From assembly GCA_963853835.1 (NCBI GenBank), contig OY970824.1, positions 74,286,372 to 74,350,371 on the forward strand: 64,000 bases of DNA. Direction: 5' to 3'. This DNA comes from Calendula officinalis (taxonomy: Eukaryota; Streptophyta; Magnoliopsida; Asterales; Asteraceae). This document shows, piece after piece, positions 23,694 to 34,247 of the stretch. Numbering within the stretch: the stretch's first letter is position 1; every line of letters begins with the position of its first letter. Below the pieces are notes generated by a model. That model was given only the letters and a program-made list of their open reading frames with translations. It did not search any database and was not told the DNA's origin. Both the position numbers and the translations under genes were made by a program.

Positions 23694-25027
23694 TTAGAAC
23701 TGATCACATTTAGTTGGAATGAATGACAATTTCTGATTCTCAAGATCATGAACCACCATAAAATCTTGTTGTTGTATATTTCCAAATACCGATATCGATT
23801 GCCCACTTGAACTTTTCATCAACAAACACACCACTCCCTCTCTCGTATCTTCGATCATATAATTCTCCGGCGGTAAATCCAAAGTCGCACCATCAAAATG
23901 AAATTCCAGCTTCGGAACCTCAATCATCGTCCAAGAACCAGTGTTCGCTGGCAACTCAAAACACAATAACGAACTAATCGAGCTACCCACCTTCAATTTC
24001 ATTTGTCTCTTTCTTCACCAAATCAAATGCAGAATCTTCAAGGTAAGTAAGCGTGGTTCCGGAATCGATGATCATCCCTCCACTCCCATCTGAATTAATA
24101 GCAAAAGTGGATTTCTCGATCGGCAAGTCCGACCGATATTCCAACAAGTGAAATGTAATAAAAAGATGGATGCGATGGGATGGTGTGGTGAAAACAGAAG
24201 ATGTTACTTCCGTTGGTAAACTTCCAATCACAAGAGTGCTTTTAGCGTTGTGGTCATAAATGGAGGTTAAACAATATGAAAATTTTGATTCATTTAGCTG
24301 TGGAACTAGAGATAAAGGCCCCCTACCTAACCCTACTAACCCACCACCATCTTCAGGCCCTAATCCTTGATTATCTTGCCCACAACCAAACCCTAATTCC
24401 GGCACCGCCACAACGTAAACGTCTCAGTTGCTAAAACCCCTTTTGTCGATGTTCCATCTGCGTAACCAACGGCATACTCACATCCATCTGACGACCCACA
24501 ATAAGTTGAATCTGGTGACGCTTCACACAAACTATTCAAACACGAAACTTTTGAAAAAGTGGACGATTTTTCCGGATCGAAAACGGGCATTGGTGCATCA
24601 TAACAATTCGTGCATGGTTTGCATTGTGTCCAAATGAGGTCACTGCCGGTATCCATGACGGCTGAGTAGGTTTCCGGCGGTGTTCCGATGGCTAAAGTCA
24701 TTAAGAACTCTCCTATTCCAGCATGAACCGGTGATGTTACTTGCAAACTTGAATGATCACCAGATAAATTACTACTGGCCATATTCTTCATGTTGTTTAC
24801 AAGTCTTTCTAATCGGATGTTTCCTCTTATTACACCACGTTGCAAACGCTCAAACTTTGTCAAGTTTTTGCCGGAATCGATGTGTTTGAGGGCCACTCGG
24901 ATGGGGGTTTCGCGGTGGTTGTTGGCGTTATCATTTAGGACGCTTCTGGAGGTGGAAAGTGAGGGAGAAATGATGAGAAATTGCAGAGAAAAGATGGTGA
25001 ATAAAATGAGAGCAGTAAGGAAGCCAT
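23694..25027 (-). pseudogene. Nepenthesin/CND41-like aspartic protease pseudogene
   Basis: Pieces in order on the minus strand: a hydrophobic N-terminus (LTALILFTIFSLQFLI), the propeptide, the first catalytic motif AVMDTGSDLIWTQC with the plant-type Cys-rich insert (CKPCTNCYDAP), FGCGQDNQGLGPE, the second catalytic motif MIIDSGTTLTYLED, and the C-terminal VFGNIQQQDF ... IPTKCDQF. Both active Asp residues survive, but the frame is broken. The only ATG (25027) is out of frame with the body. One shift lies near 24410 after ETFTL, a compensating pair near 24120-24170, and another near 24000 after LVKKE. The family is secreted or vacuolar A1B proteases, normally one exon of about 430-450 residues. 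It lies between the two TM9SF genes. Confidence 0.88.
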
Positions 25028-26235
25028 ATATTAAAACTAAAGAGTTGATTAGTTGGAGTTGTGTATCTATGAGGCATAAACGTATGCATATTTAAATATA
25101 ACATTGGCCGGATAGATTAAGTCGTCGATATGTTGACTCAAAGAGGTGGTGGGTAATGATCGGAATGTGGTCCTAAAAAATGGAAAGAACATTTACTTGT
25201 GGGAAAAACGATGGAATTGAAAAAGAAGTATCGATAATATGGTTAAAAAAATTCTGGAATATTTGCATGTGGAATAGAAAATGTGGACAACCTCGTACAC
25301 ACATGATAGGTTTGGAATGGGTGGATGATAGATCATAGAAGTATAGAAATTATGGATGATTTGTGCAAAGTTGTAGGTTGCAAAATGGATTAGTCGGATA
25401 AACGGATTATATACACATAGAGCTTTAGCTTAGACACTAACCATAGAGAAAGTAAGGGAGAGTAAATGGAGAGAGAAATGAGATGTAACGCTGAAATGGA
25501 TGGTGAAACGATGTGATCATTAATGTGCTGTTTGTTTTTTGTCTTCGGGGGGCTGACCATGCGCAGAAAAATGCTTGCGCATATGTTTATTTTTCGGAAG
25601 TCCGCAGACCTTATATTGTCTGCCTAAGGTCTTCCCCGTGAAGACTTGGGAATTAAGTGCTTAGTTGATTAACAACCTTAAGGTCCTTTTGCATCTCTAA
25701 TTAAATGTTCATAAATGATATTTAGTCGTATCATTTGGTCCTATTTATAGTCTTACCCATTTGACAGGATGACATATGTACTCCATTAATTCTCTCTCTT
25801 AATATTATTCCTTAATTTTGACACATGTCTTTATATAATGAGTAGGACTATGAGTAGGACTAAACACCATTACTCTTAAATGTTTAACCGCTAAACATCA
25901 TCTAAAATTTGGTGCATAAAAAGCATCTTTTAGATTTATTTGAACATAAAAAATGTTACATCTCTAATATAACAATAAAATTTAATATCAGATCTTATTT
26001 CCTACTTGTGATATATTAAATAGTAGTCTATTTTAAACAGACGTTTTATTTATAAACCTCAAAACTAATTAGTTTTACTAATTTCTTTACACCCACGAAC
26101 GAAGATATCAAATGTATGTTCAAATAGATCTCTTAAAAAAGTTTAGAACTTCAAGGAATTATTTTTAGCAAAGACAACTACAAGAAATGGAAAAAGAAAA
26201 TAGCCAAATATCTTAATTACATGAGCTATCTAGTG
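25028..26235. other. Intergenic with TE fragments
   Basis: No gene. Near 25520-25650 a patch with TGTTTGTTTTTTGTCTTCGG, TTTTTCGGAAGTCCGCAGAC and GTCTTCCCCGTGAAGAC resembles part of a DNA transposon. The short MITE at 25720 follows. Confidence 0.4.
25720..25865. mobile_element. Short MITE, relative of the TM9SF intron element
   Basis: The inverted arms contain TTTAGTCGTATCATTTGGTC and, at the right, the complement of GTTTAGTCCTACTCATAGTC. The centre shares GACAnnTGTCAAAAT and GAGAGAGAATTA with 20821-20985, in opposite orientation. The ends are approximate. Confidence 0.55.
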
Positions 26236-26396
26236 AACCAAGTGCGCTAGCTCACTTGGCCATCAAGCTTGTCTTGGGGGATTTTCCATAAGTGGTCATG
26301 GATTCAAACCCTGACAAATGTGTATTCTAACTAGGTGATACTAATTTCTAACAACTAACATATGTAATATTTGCCGGTTCAAAAAAAAAAAAAAAA
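26236..26396 (+). mobile_element. tRNA-derived SINE with 16-bp target duplication
   Basis: The body of about 160 bp has Pol III box A-like GCTAGCTCACTTGG and box B-like ATTCAAACCC and ends in a run of A. It is flanked by the perfect 16-bp repeat CATGAGCTATCTAGTG (26220-26235 and 26397-26412). A second copy is at 33821. Confidence 0.92.
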
Positions 26397-26641
26397 CATG
26401 AGCTATCTAGTGTATCACGAGTTTGTCCGAAATAAACAAAAAAATTGGGTAAAGTGAGAACGACGAAGCATGTGATATATCCAAAAAAATTGCTTTAATT
26501 GCAGGAAATGATAATAACTTATTCAAATTATTGTTCGTAATTTTTTTTATATTTTTATTTAGTATTGTTGCAAATTTTTAATTTTTTTATAACCTAAATT
26601 ACTTGATATTGGACTTTTTTATTTCATGTTTAAGTTATATA

Positions 26642-26904
26642 CTCCCTCCGTCCCACAAAAAACTTTCCATTTGACTTTTGTCACAAGTTTTTATGTGATA
26701 GTTAGTGGTGGGGTCATTGATAATACTTTTGATTAAAATATAAGGTTGGATTAGAGAGAGAGATAGTTAGTGGATATTAGTGGTGGGGCCTTTAGTAATA
26801 ATAGTTTTTTATTGTGTGGAACCCATCAAATATGGGAAATGAGAAGTTTTTTGTGGGACAAAAATATAGAGTGAAATGAGAAGTTTTTTATGGGACGAAG
26901 AGAG
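26642..26904. mobile_element. Stowaway MITE
   Basis: A 263-bp element with TA on both sides and left terminus CTCCCTCCGTCCCACAAAAA. The right end is slightly decayed (GGGACGAAGAGAG). Confidence 0.9.
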
Positions 26905-27972
26905 TATACTATTTTTGTGTGACGTCTTTCTGTATTTTGCAATTTTTGATAACTAACACATCACAATATAAAATTTAATTAATTATATATTTATCATCTT
27001 TTAAATGAATAATAAAGACAAACTGTTATTCAATATTTTTGGGTTCATTTTGAGAATTTCCTGAGATGATATAACTATATCTTTTATAAAAACTAGTTAC
27101 AACGTTTTATATGAATCATTTAACAATTATATGGAATTATGAATTAAAAACGAAAGAGTTATTATGAAACCGAAATATATATGGTATAACACCTGATGTC
27201 TTGATTGGAGGAAGATTTTTACATCAAAATACAACATTTGGTGTTTTGCTGTATGCATCAATTGGAGATGATCTTAAGACTTGACACAACCTTTTTGTTT
27301 TGTATTTATTTAATTTTCTTTGAGCAGTTTCCATATTGGATCGGTTCAAACTTTTTATAAACTTTTAACTGATTCTATTTTAGCATTGTATCTTATCTTA
27401 TTAAGATAAACCCTGTTTATTTTTGTTCAGTTGATCAACCTAGTTTAGATTGGTTTGATCCTGTTTTGGTCCTTTTAGAATCCAAGAAAATCAACTAAGG
27501 ATGCCTTTGGTTTGCTATCCATGAGCATTGTTTTTGCCAGGAATGAAATTTAAAACCCACCTCCTTATCAAACCCATTTTCTCATTCCTAGATCTTGCAA
27601 CCAAACATAGACAAGCCCATACCTTTAAACTTAAAACCGTGAGAACAAACACCTCCTAAGTAAACAATCTGTTAACACTGATTGTTGAACATGAACATGC
27701 AAGAGAAGAGAAATAACTGAACTTGCACAAACTTTAATTACAAACTACAAACATAAAACAAAGAGGTCTGTATGTATGTATGTATGCCCAAAATTCAGTA
27801 TTCATATGCTTCCTATTGTCAAATAAAAAACATAAACTAGTATATCAAAACACCGTAACTTGCTTCTCACCCGCAGCTCCTGAAACAATCACAATTTATA
27901 AAAACCGTCTTACAACTACAAACATGAACATGAAAAATAAAACATACCTGAATGAGATTCAACATTCAACTT
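26905..27972. other. Intergenic; 3' flank of TM9SF gene B
   Basis: AT-rich sequence without a recognisable gene or bounded element. The part from about 27650 probably includes the 3' UTR of the gene ending at 27973. Confidence 0.45.
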
Positions 27973-30950
27973 CTATTCACACTTGATTGATCGGTAAATG
28001 TGGCGAACAAAGAACAAAGCCGCCCGAAAACCCACCATACCAAGCATCAAAAAGAACCCGTAACAAATGCAAGCCATGTAACCGAAGAAAAACGACGTTT
28101 GCATAAATCCGGACATATCAGAACGTTCATAATAGTAATACAGACAATACCCATAGATAAAAACACCTGTCGAACCACCACACAGAAATGATCTGGAAAA
28201 GGGAATTAAAAACCAAGTTGACTATTAGAATAAGTCAAACTTCAAAGTGAAATGATATGATAATAATACATACCTCCACCACCATTGGTGGTCTTCAGCA
28301 GCAAGTTGGAAATAAGTCAAGGCAACCGTGATAAAGGCGGTAACGATTAGTAAAATGATGAAGACGATAAATAAAATACTGTAAATGGTGTAAATGCGGT
28401 GGCCCCACACACTGGCGAAAATGTAATAAAGCTCAATGTAGATAGCACTAAACGGAAGAAAACCCGCCATTGCCATTTGAGGGACGGTTTGACGGTACCA
28501 AGGTAACGGTGGTATTTCTCGGGGGTATTTAGTGGTACGAACAGGTGCTTGGAATTCAGCTTTGCTGTTTTTGCCAGCTATGCCACCTAACACTAGCAAT
28601 GGTGATGTCACTAAAGTCCAAATTAACACAATCACAACAATTGTACCAAACGGTAAAGCAGCAGTTGCGGTGTAGGCAATTGCAACCGTGTTTAGGAAGC
28701 AGAAAGTCAGAAACAGGGGTCCGCAGAAGAGACAGCCTGTCAACAGTAAGTTCCTCACCTGTTCATTCAAATATTGAATTTTTTATTAATATTAATATTT
28801 AATTTTTTTTATTTAAATTTATGACTTTGTAGAGTTATGTACCCAGTTAGTTCCTTCTAGTTGGTGATAAAATGAGGATGCAGTGTAGCCTGCAATACCG
28901 GAAGTGAGTGCGTATATGACAACCAGTGCGGTAAACAAAGCTCCTCGATTATATGGATAGAATACACCAACAAGAGCCAGCCCAAAGATAAAAAGTGCAC
29001 TGAAATAACCAAAAAATATATATAGTCAATGTTAACAATTAATTCAGTAAAGATAGATAGGAAATAATTAATTTACAAATCTTTTACTTACAGTGAAAAT
29101 AACTGGGTACCAGAACCAAGGGCAGCAGCAAACAGTGACTTATACTTTGGGTACCTGAAAACATCACCATGAATGTATTTCCACCCGGTTTCCTCTTGGT
29201 CATCAGCTGCTTCCTCATCATGAGCGTACCTTTTGTAAATTAAAAAAATAAATAAAATGATTAATCAAAAAAGGAAAGAAAGAAAAATGTTGGATACAAT
29301 AAATACAAAATAATTTCTTACTTGACGAAATCGTTCTTGAGAACTCGCATGAGAATGGTGGCAAGAAAACCGGTTAAAAGAAGAACTGTAACACACGAAT
29401 TAATAATGGAAAACCAATGGATTTCCAGATGATGTGGTTGTGAAGAAGTTTGTGAGTATTTCTCCATCCTGTTTTCAAAAGGAACATTTGTTTCTTTCCA
29501 TCTAACCGTATACATAAATTCAACTTCAACTTCTTTATCTTCTGTGAGATCAACAACAGCACTAGGATCAGCTTTTGCATTAATCTCAATCACACGATCT
29601 TTATTGTAATGGATCTCAAAGTGAAGATGTTTAAAAAGGTAGTGTTTTTCCTCATTAGGGTCAGTTTTGTCTTTTTCAACTTTCCCTAAGAATCCCCAAA
29701 AAGGTAAGTCATCATAGTACATTTGGAAATAGTAATCTTTAGCAACAGCACTTCTAAACTTGGATACTTCATCTTTTGTAAGTTTTTTTCTGCACACAAT
29801 TTCGGAGTCTTTGTCTACCATGAATGGAAGTTTATAAGGAGCACTGACTAAACGGTCTCCATTTAGTACTTCACCAAGAGCTTCTGGTTTCTCCTTCAAA
29901 TGAGCTGTGAATAATATTTACAATTACAGATCAAGCAACAAAGTAATAAAAGGTGATATGTGATAACATAACAAACAAGAAACTACAGACAAGTCACAAG
30001 TGTACACACCTGGTAAACAGAAGGGTAGATCAAAAAACCGGTAAGTTTCACTGTATAATAAAAAAGAAGTAACAAAATGAGTGTGTATATATAACATATT
30101 AGCATAAACATGTCATAATATATGAATTTAGTCTTCTTTATGTGTAAAAGCTCAGATACAACTCTACATTTCTACATATTCTCTGAACAAATTAACTCAT
30201 AGTCATCATTTTCTGCTAGCCAGTTCGTTGAAGTTCATAATGTAACAGGTTTAAAAATTGATAGCTCAATAGTTACTAATAATTAGTTCTGACACAGGTT
30301 TTTATGGTTGGTGAGAAAAAGGATATATTGACATTCCGATCTGCAAATTTATAGTCTTTTGATGATGTATAATTAGAAACAAAAATTTCACTCACGAAGA
30401 TTTCAGATCGCCATTTGAAATTCTAGTCTAACTGAATAAACTGTATCTCAGATCAAGTCTAAATTCTATACGGATTAAGTCCAGTGCTGATTATGACAAC
30501 TTCACATGCATATCTAAAGTCGTAATACAGCTGAAACAGTCGACAAACATTCCGGGACCTCAAACGCTCAATACTTACAGTTATGAAGACATAAAACCCT
30601 AAATAACACAATTCAAGCTGAGATCCAGCAAATCACAAAACAGAAACCTTAATTCTTTCCAGATCAATCAACTTAACAGTAGGATAAGCAACAAATGATT
30701 AAAACAATAGAAACGAACTACAGCACAAGAAACATAATTTATAATATCCAACGGCATGAAACAGAGATCTAATCTACAGAATCCAGAAATGATACCTAGG
30801 GTTATGGAAGGGGCCGACTTTGTTGGCGTAAATAGGTACTTCTTCGTTAGGTTTGTACTTGTGATCTGAGCCTGATCGAACTTCTTGGACGGAGAGAACC
30901 AGCAGTAACGCCACCAGCAACCACCGGATCACGGCCATTTTCTTCAACAT
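27973..30950 (-). CDS. Transmembrane 9 superfamily (EMP70/TMN) protein, copy B
   Basis: Seven exons: 30950-30796, 30050-30010, 29904-29322, 29229-29092, 28999-28843, 28758-28274 and 28192-27973. Exons 2-7 have exactly the lengths of copy A, and intron phases agree. The first in-frame ATG (30950) gives 592 residues with an N-terminal MLKK. Alignment with copy A favours the ATG at 30938 (MAVIRWLLVALL), giving 588. It has the same architecture: signal peptide, lumenal EMP70 domain, nine membrane segments and C-terminal SIKCE with the K-x-E Golgi/COPI signal. There are no stops or frameshifts. Replacements against copy A are scattered and mild, for example ALGSGSQLFAL versus ALGSGTQLFSL. Introns have diverged and share no insertions, so the duplication is not very recent. 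Confidence 0.93.
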
Positions 30951-31186
30951 CTTTGGTGTCTGCTACAGCGCCCACAGATAAATGTGTATGTGAAATTTTA
31001 TGTTAGGCATTTTGTATACTCAATCGTGGTTTGTTGAAGGGTGTTTTGGGTATTTCAGCAAATTTGACTTCTCACGTTTTCTATGCGACCCACTACGTAA
31101 AATCGTAAATAAAGGGCAAAACTAGAAAGATGTAAAGTATAGGTTATTGGATGTGGTCGCTCGATAATGGGTAAAAAATAATTATA

Positions 31187-31449
31187 CTCCCTCCGTCCCT
31201 AAATAAAATTCTCATTTCTCCTTTAAGTTTTGTCCCTAAATAAAGTTCTCATTTCTCAAACATAAGGAGCCTACTTAATATAATAATATTATTACCAATA
31301 CTTTTACCATTAACTATCTCTTAAAACACTTTCTCTCTCCAATCAAGCCTTATATTTTAATCAAAAGTATACCAAGTACCCCACCACTAACTATCTCCTA
31401 AAATGTTATGCCCAACACAAATGGAAACTTTATTTAGCGACGGAGGGAG
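31187..31449. mobile_element. Stowaway MITE upstream of TM9SF-B
   Basis: A 263-bp element with TA flanks and CTCCCTCCGTCCCTAAATAA termini (one mismatch near the right end). It lies about 240 bp upstream of the TM9SF-B start codon, so it could influence that promoter. Confidence 0.95.
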
Positions 31450-31631
31450 TATTTGATAATAACATGCAATTTTCAACGAGAGAATTATAAAAATAGACTT
31501 AAATTTTTTGGTGCGATTAGACGATACTTGTTAAATTTTTTGTGGAGTGGCTATTCTTTTTTTTGGAAGAAATAAAAGTATTGTCTTTTTAAAAATTCTA
31601 AATTTTACCATGTACTATTTTTTTAAAAATA

Positions 31632-32030
31632 GGCCAAAATCTATTTTAGTACACTGAACTTGGCTGCCTAGGTCTTCTACTACCCTGAACTATTAAAGGT
31701 GTAGCATGGTACCCTGAACTTGACAAAATGATCAATTTAGTAGCCTGAACTTGACAAAATGGTTGATTTAGTACCCTGACTCACTAATTTGATCTTGTTT
31801 CCTTACTTGACTTACTTCCGTTAGAGCTTTTAACTGACTAAAAGTTATACTTTCATCTCAGTATACTGAGATTAGAAGCAAATCACATGAGAAAACAAGA
31901 CCAAATTAGTGAGTCAGTGTACTAAATTGACCATTTTGTCAAATTCAGGGTACCATGCTACACCTTTAATAGTGCAAGGTAGTAGAAGACCCAATCAGCT
32001 AAGTTCAGGGTACTAAAATGTATTTTGGCC
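31632..32030. mobile_element. Foldback element of about 400 bp
   Basis: Two long inverted arms (about 150 bp each) start GGCCAAAAT and contain TAGTACCCTGAAC and GGTCTTCTACTACC. A short unpaired centre lies near 31810-31880. A transcript would fold into a long hairpin able to feed small-RNA production. The target duplication is not certain, and the superfamily is perhaps Mutator-like. Confidence 0.75.
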
Positions 32031-32046
32031 AAAAAATATCATGTTA

Positions 32047-32367
32047 GTTGCATTAGAGGGAGGGGTGTGGTGGCGAGCCACCCCCTCGCCACTTGCCACA
32101 TATGCAATATTCCTTCCGCCACCATACCTCACGTTATGTGAGTGAAGGCATTCGTGGGTGGTCCGGCGGAGGAGAGAGGAGAGAGAGAGTGAATTTTTAA
32201 GGGTATTTTGTGAGTTAAAAGTATTTTGGTTAGTCCTAAAGAGTATTATTGGTTAGTGATGGTAGATGGGGTATTTGAGGTTTTGAATGTGAAATGTGAA
32301 ATAGTGATGTGGCGCATAAGTGGCGTGGAGGTGGCACTCCGACTTGGTGTGACCACACCTGATGCTC
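32047..32367. mobile_element. Tourist-type (PIF/Harbinger) MITE
   Basis: A 321-bp element with a TTA duplication (32044-32046 and 32368-32370). Imperfect terminal repeats read GTTGCATTAG... and ...CCTGATGCTC. Inside are GGTGTGGTGGCGAGCC and ACCACACCTGATG. The three-base TWA duplication is diagnostic of Harbinger insertion. Confidence 0.75.
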
Positions 32368-32925
32368 TTATTGTCTTAAATTTTGGTAATATTTGATTGT
32401 TACAAGTCAAATTGAAATATTTTTTTTGGGTAATGTTGTAAGTTTTATAGAATATAAACAAATAGTTTGATCATTTTTATGTCACAATATTGAATAATAC
32501 ACTTTCTTTTATGTCAGTGAAATTAATTTTTTTTTTTTAAAGTACAATTAATTGCCCCTTTTCTTGGCAATCTGCTCTTTAATGTAGTATTACGCGTGAA
32601 TAATGTGTATTTGTCGAAATTTATCAAAGTTTGCATATGTTTTTCATGTGTTTACAGATTTTGATTGTAAACAATTACGAAGTAGTAGAATTGTGAAATA
32701 TCTTGAAGAAGAGGATGGTGGTAAGTTGTATTAAAATTTAGTACTTTCATTAATAAGAGAGGAATAATTATTAAAATAATGAAGTTGATAATTGATTCAT
32801 ATACACTTTATGATACATGTTTTAACCATAATATCATTATTGACAAAGGCATCCAATTGCATACGATTATATCATTGACCAAGTCCGCCCATAACTCAAG
32901 CTAAAGTTCCGTAATTGTTTTATTG

Positions 32926-33462
32926 GGATGTGTTTAAGGAAGTTTTAATTTTTATAAAATCTTAAAAAATAAATCTTAATCATTGATTAATTATAAGTAA
33001 TGGTTAAGATTAATCGTACATTTTATACATGGAGGGGTATTTTGGTCATTTAAAAAATAATTTTTTTTTTGTTTTAGAATTATTTCATTTATTATTTTTA
33101 TTTTTTATTATTATTTTAAAAAAAATATTTTTTTTCATTAATAACACATAATATGATTGCATACCGAATCACATGTGATTGTACTAAAACATTAAATATG
33201 ATTAAGTATTACACGTAATTATCAAATAAATATTTTTTAACGAAAAAATAATAAAAATAAAAATAAAAAAATAAAAAAATAATAAAAATATTTTAAAATA
33301 AAAAATAAAAAAAATCAAAGTTATTTTAAGTGCCAAATGACCAAAATACACTTTCATGTATAAATTATGTGATTAATCTTAACCATTAAATCTTATTGAT
33401 CAATGGTTGAAATTTATTCATTAAGACTACGCAAAAATGAGGGACCTACTTAAACATCTTGT
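32926..33462. mobile_element. Large AT-rich foldback element
   Basis: The left arm (TAATGGTTAAGATTAATCG, GGGGTATTTTGGTCATTT) is repeated inverted at the right (AAATGACCAAAATACA, GATTAATCTTAACCATTA). The centre is almost pure A/T. The ends are approximate, and I could not find a target duplication. Confidence 0.55.
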
Positions 33463-33610
33463 TTTATTATATTCTTAACTTAATTCTTAAACAATAACGT
33501 TAGTTTTGATTGTTTATTTTTCTTATCGTCATCATTAATCTATCCATGTCACGAAAAACCATATACTAATAACCAAGTGGCCCAAACTAAAGTCCTTAAC
33601 AATTGAACTA

Positions 33611-34072
33611 CTTCTCCAATTAAAAATAAGTGATACACTTTGAGTTTTCATGATTTTTAAAGCAAAAGATTATAATATATAATGATTAAATTAGATTAAT
33701 TAGATGGTTAGTGGGGAATGAATCCCACACTTTTTTTGAATAAAGTGTGGTTAATAATGTTTAAAAGTAAAAAATAAGGGTAAATGAGTCGTTTCACTTT
33801 ATTAAAGTAGATAGTTAATGCAACCAAATGAGCTAGCTCACTTGGCCACCAAGCTTGTCTTGGGGGAATTTTTCCTAGGTGGTCATGGGTTCAAACCCTG
33901 ACAAAGGTGTATTCTAACTAGTCGATACTAATTTCTAACCACTAACATATGTAATATTTGCCGGTTCAAAAAAATAAAATAAAAAAGATAGTTAGTGGGT
34001 GAGGTTTCTACTATTTTTTTGTAAAATAAGATAATTTTTCTGAATGTATCACTTATTTTGAATCGGAGAAAG
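33611..34072. mobile_element. Stowaway-like MITE interrupted by a SINE
   Basis: It has TA flanks, left end CTTCTCCAATTAAAAATAAG and right end TTTTGAATCGGAGAAAG. Without the SINE (33821-33985 plus one duplication) it is about 285 bp, close to its relative at 2014-2326. Confidence 0.85.
33821..33985 (+). mobile_element. tRNA-derived SINE nested in the MITE
   Basis: Same family as 26236-26396 (GAGCTAGCTCACTTGGCCA, GGGTTCAAACCCTGAC, TTTGCCGGTTC and an A-rich tail). It is flanked by AGATAGTTAATG and AGATAGTTAGTG, a 12-bp duplication with one mismatch. The target is the AGATAGTTAGTG motif of the MITE itself. Confidence 0.9.
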
Positions 34073-34247
34073 TATTAAAATTATCCACAAAGTGCCTTTT
34101 TTTCATTGCAAGCAAATTCTTTCACAAGGTCCACATAAAAAAACACGAGAAAATTATAAAATCCACACAAAAAGTATTAATTATTTGAAGCAAATAATAG
34201 CATAAAACTCCGTTATTTAAATACTTTCACACGTAGATAAACGAAAT

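Noticed and set aside
26236..26330. tRNA gene
   Set aside because: Pol III boxes are present, but the poly-A end and 16-bp duplication show a SINE, and no complete cloverleaf is visible.
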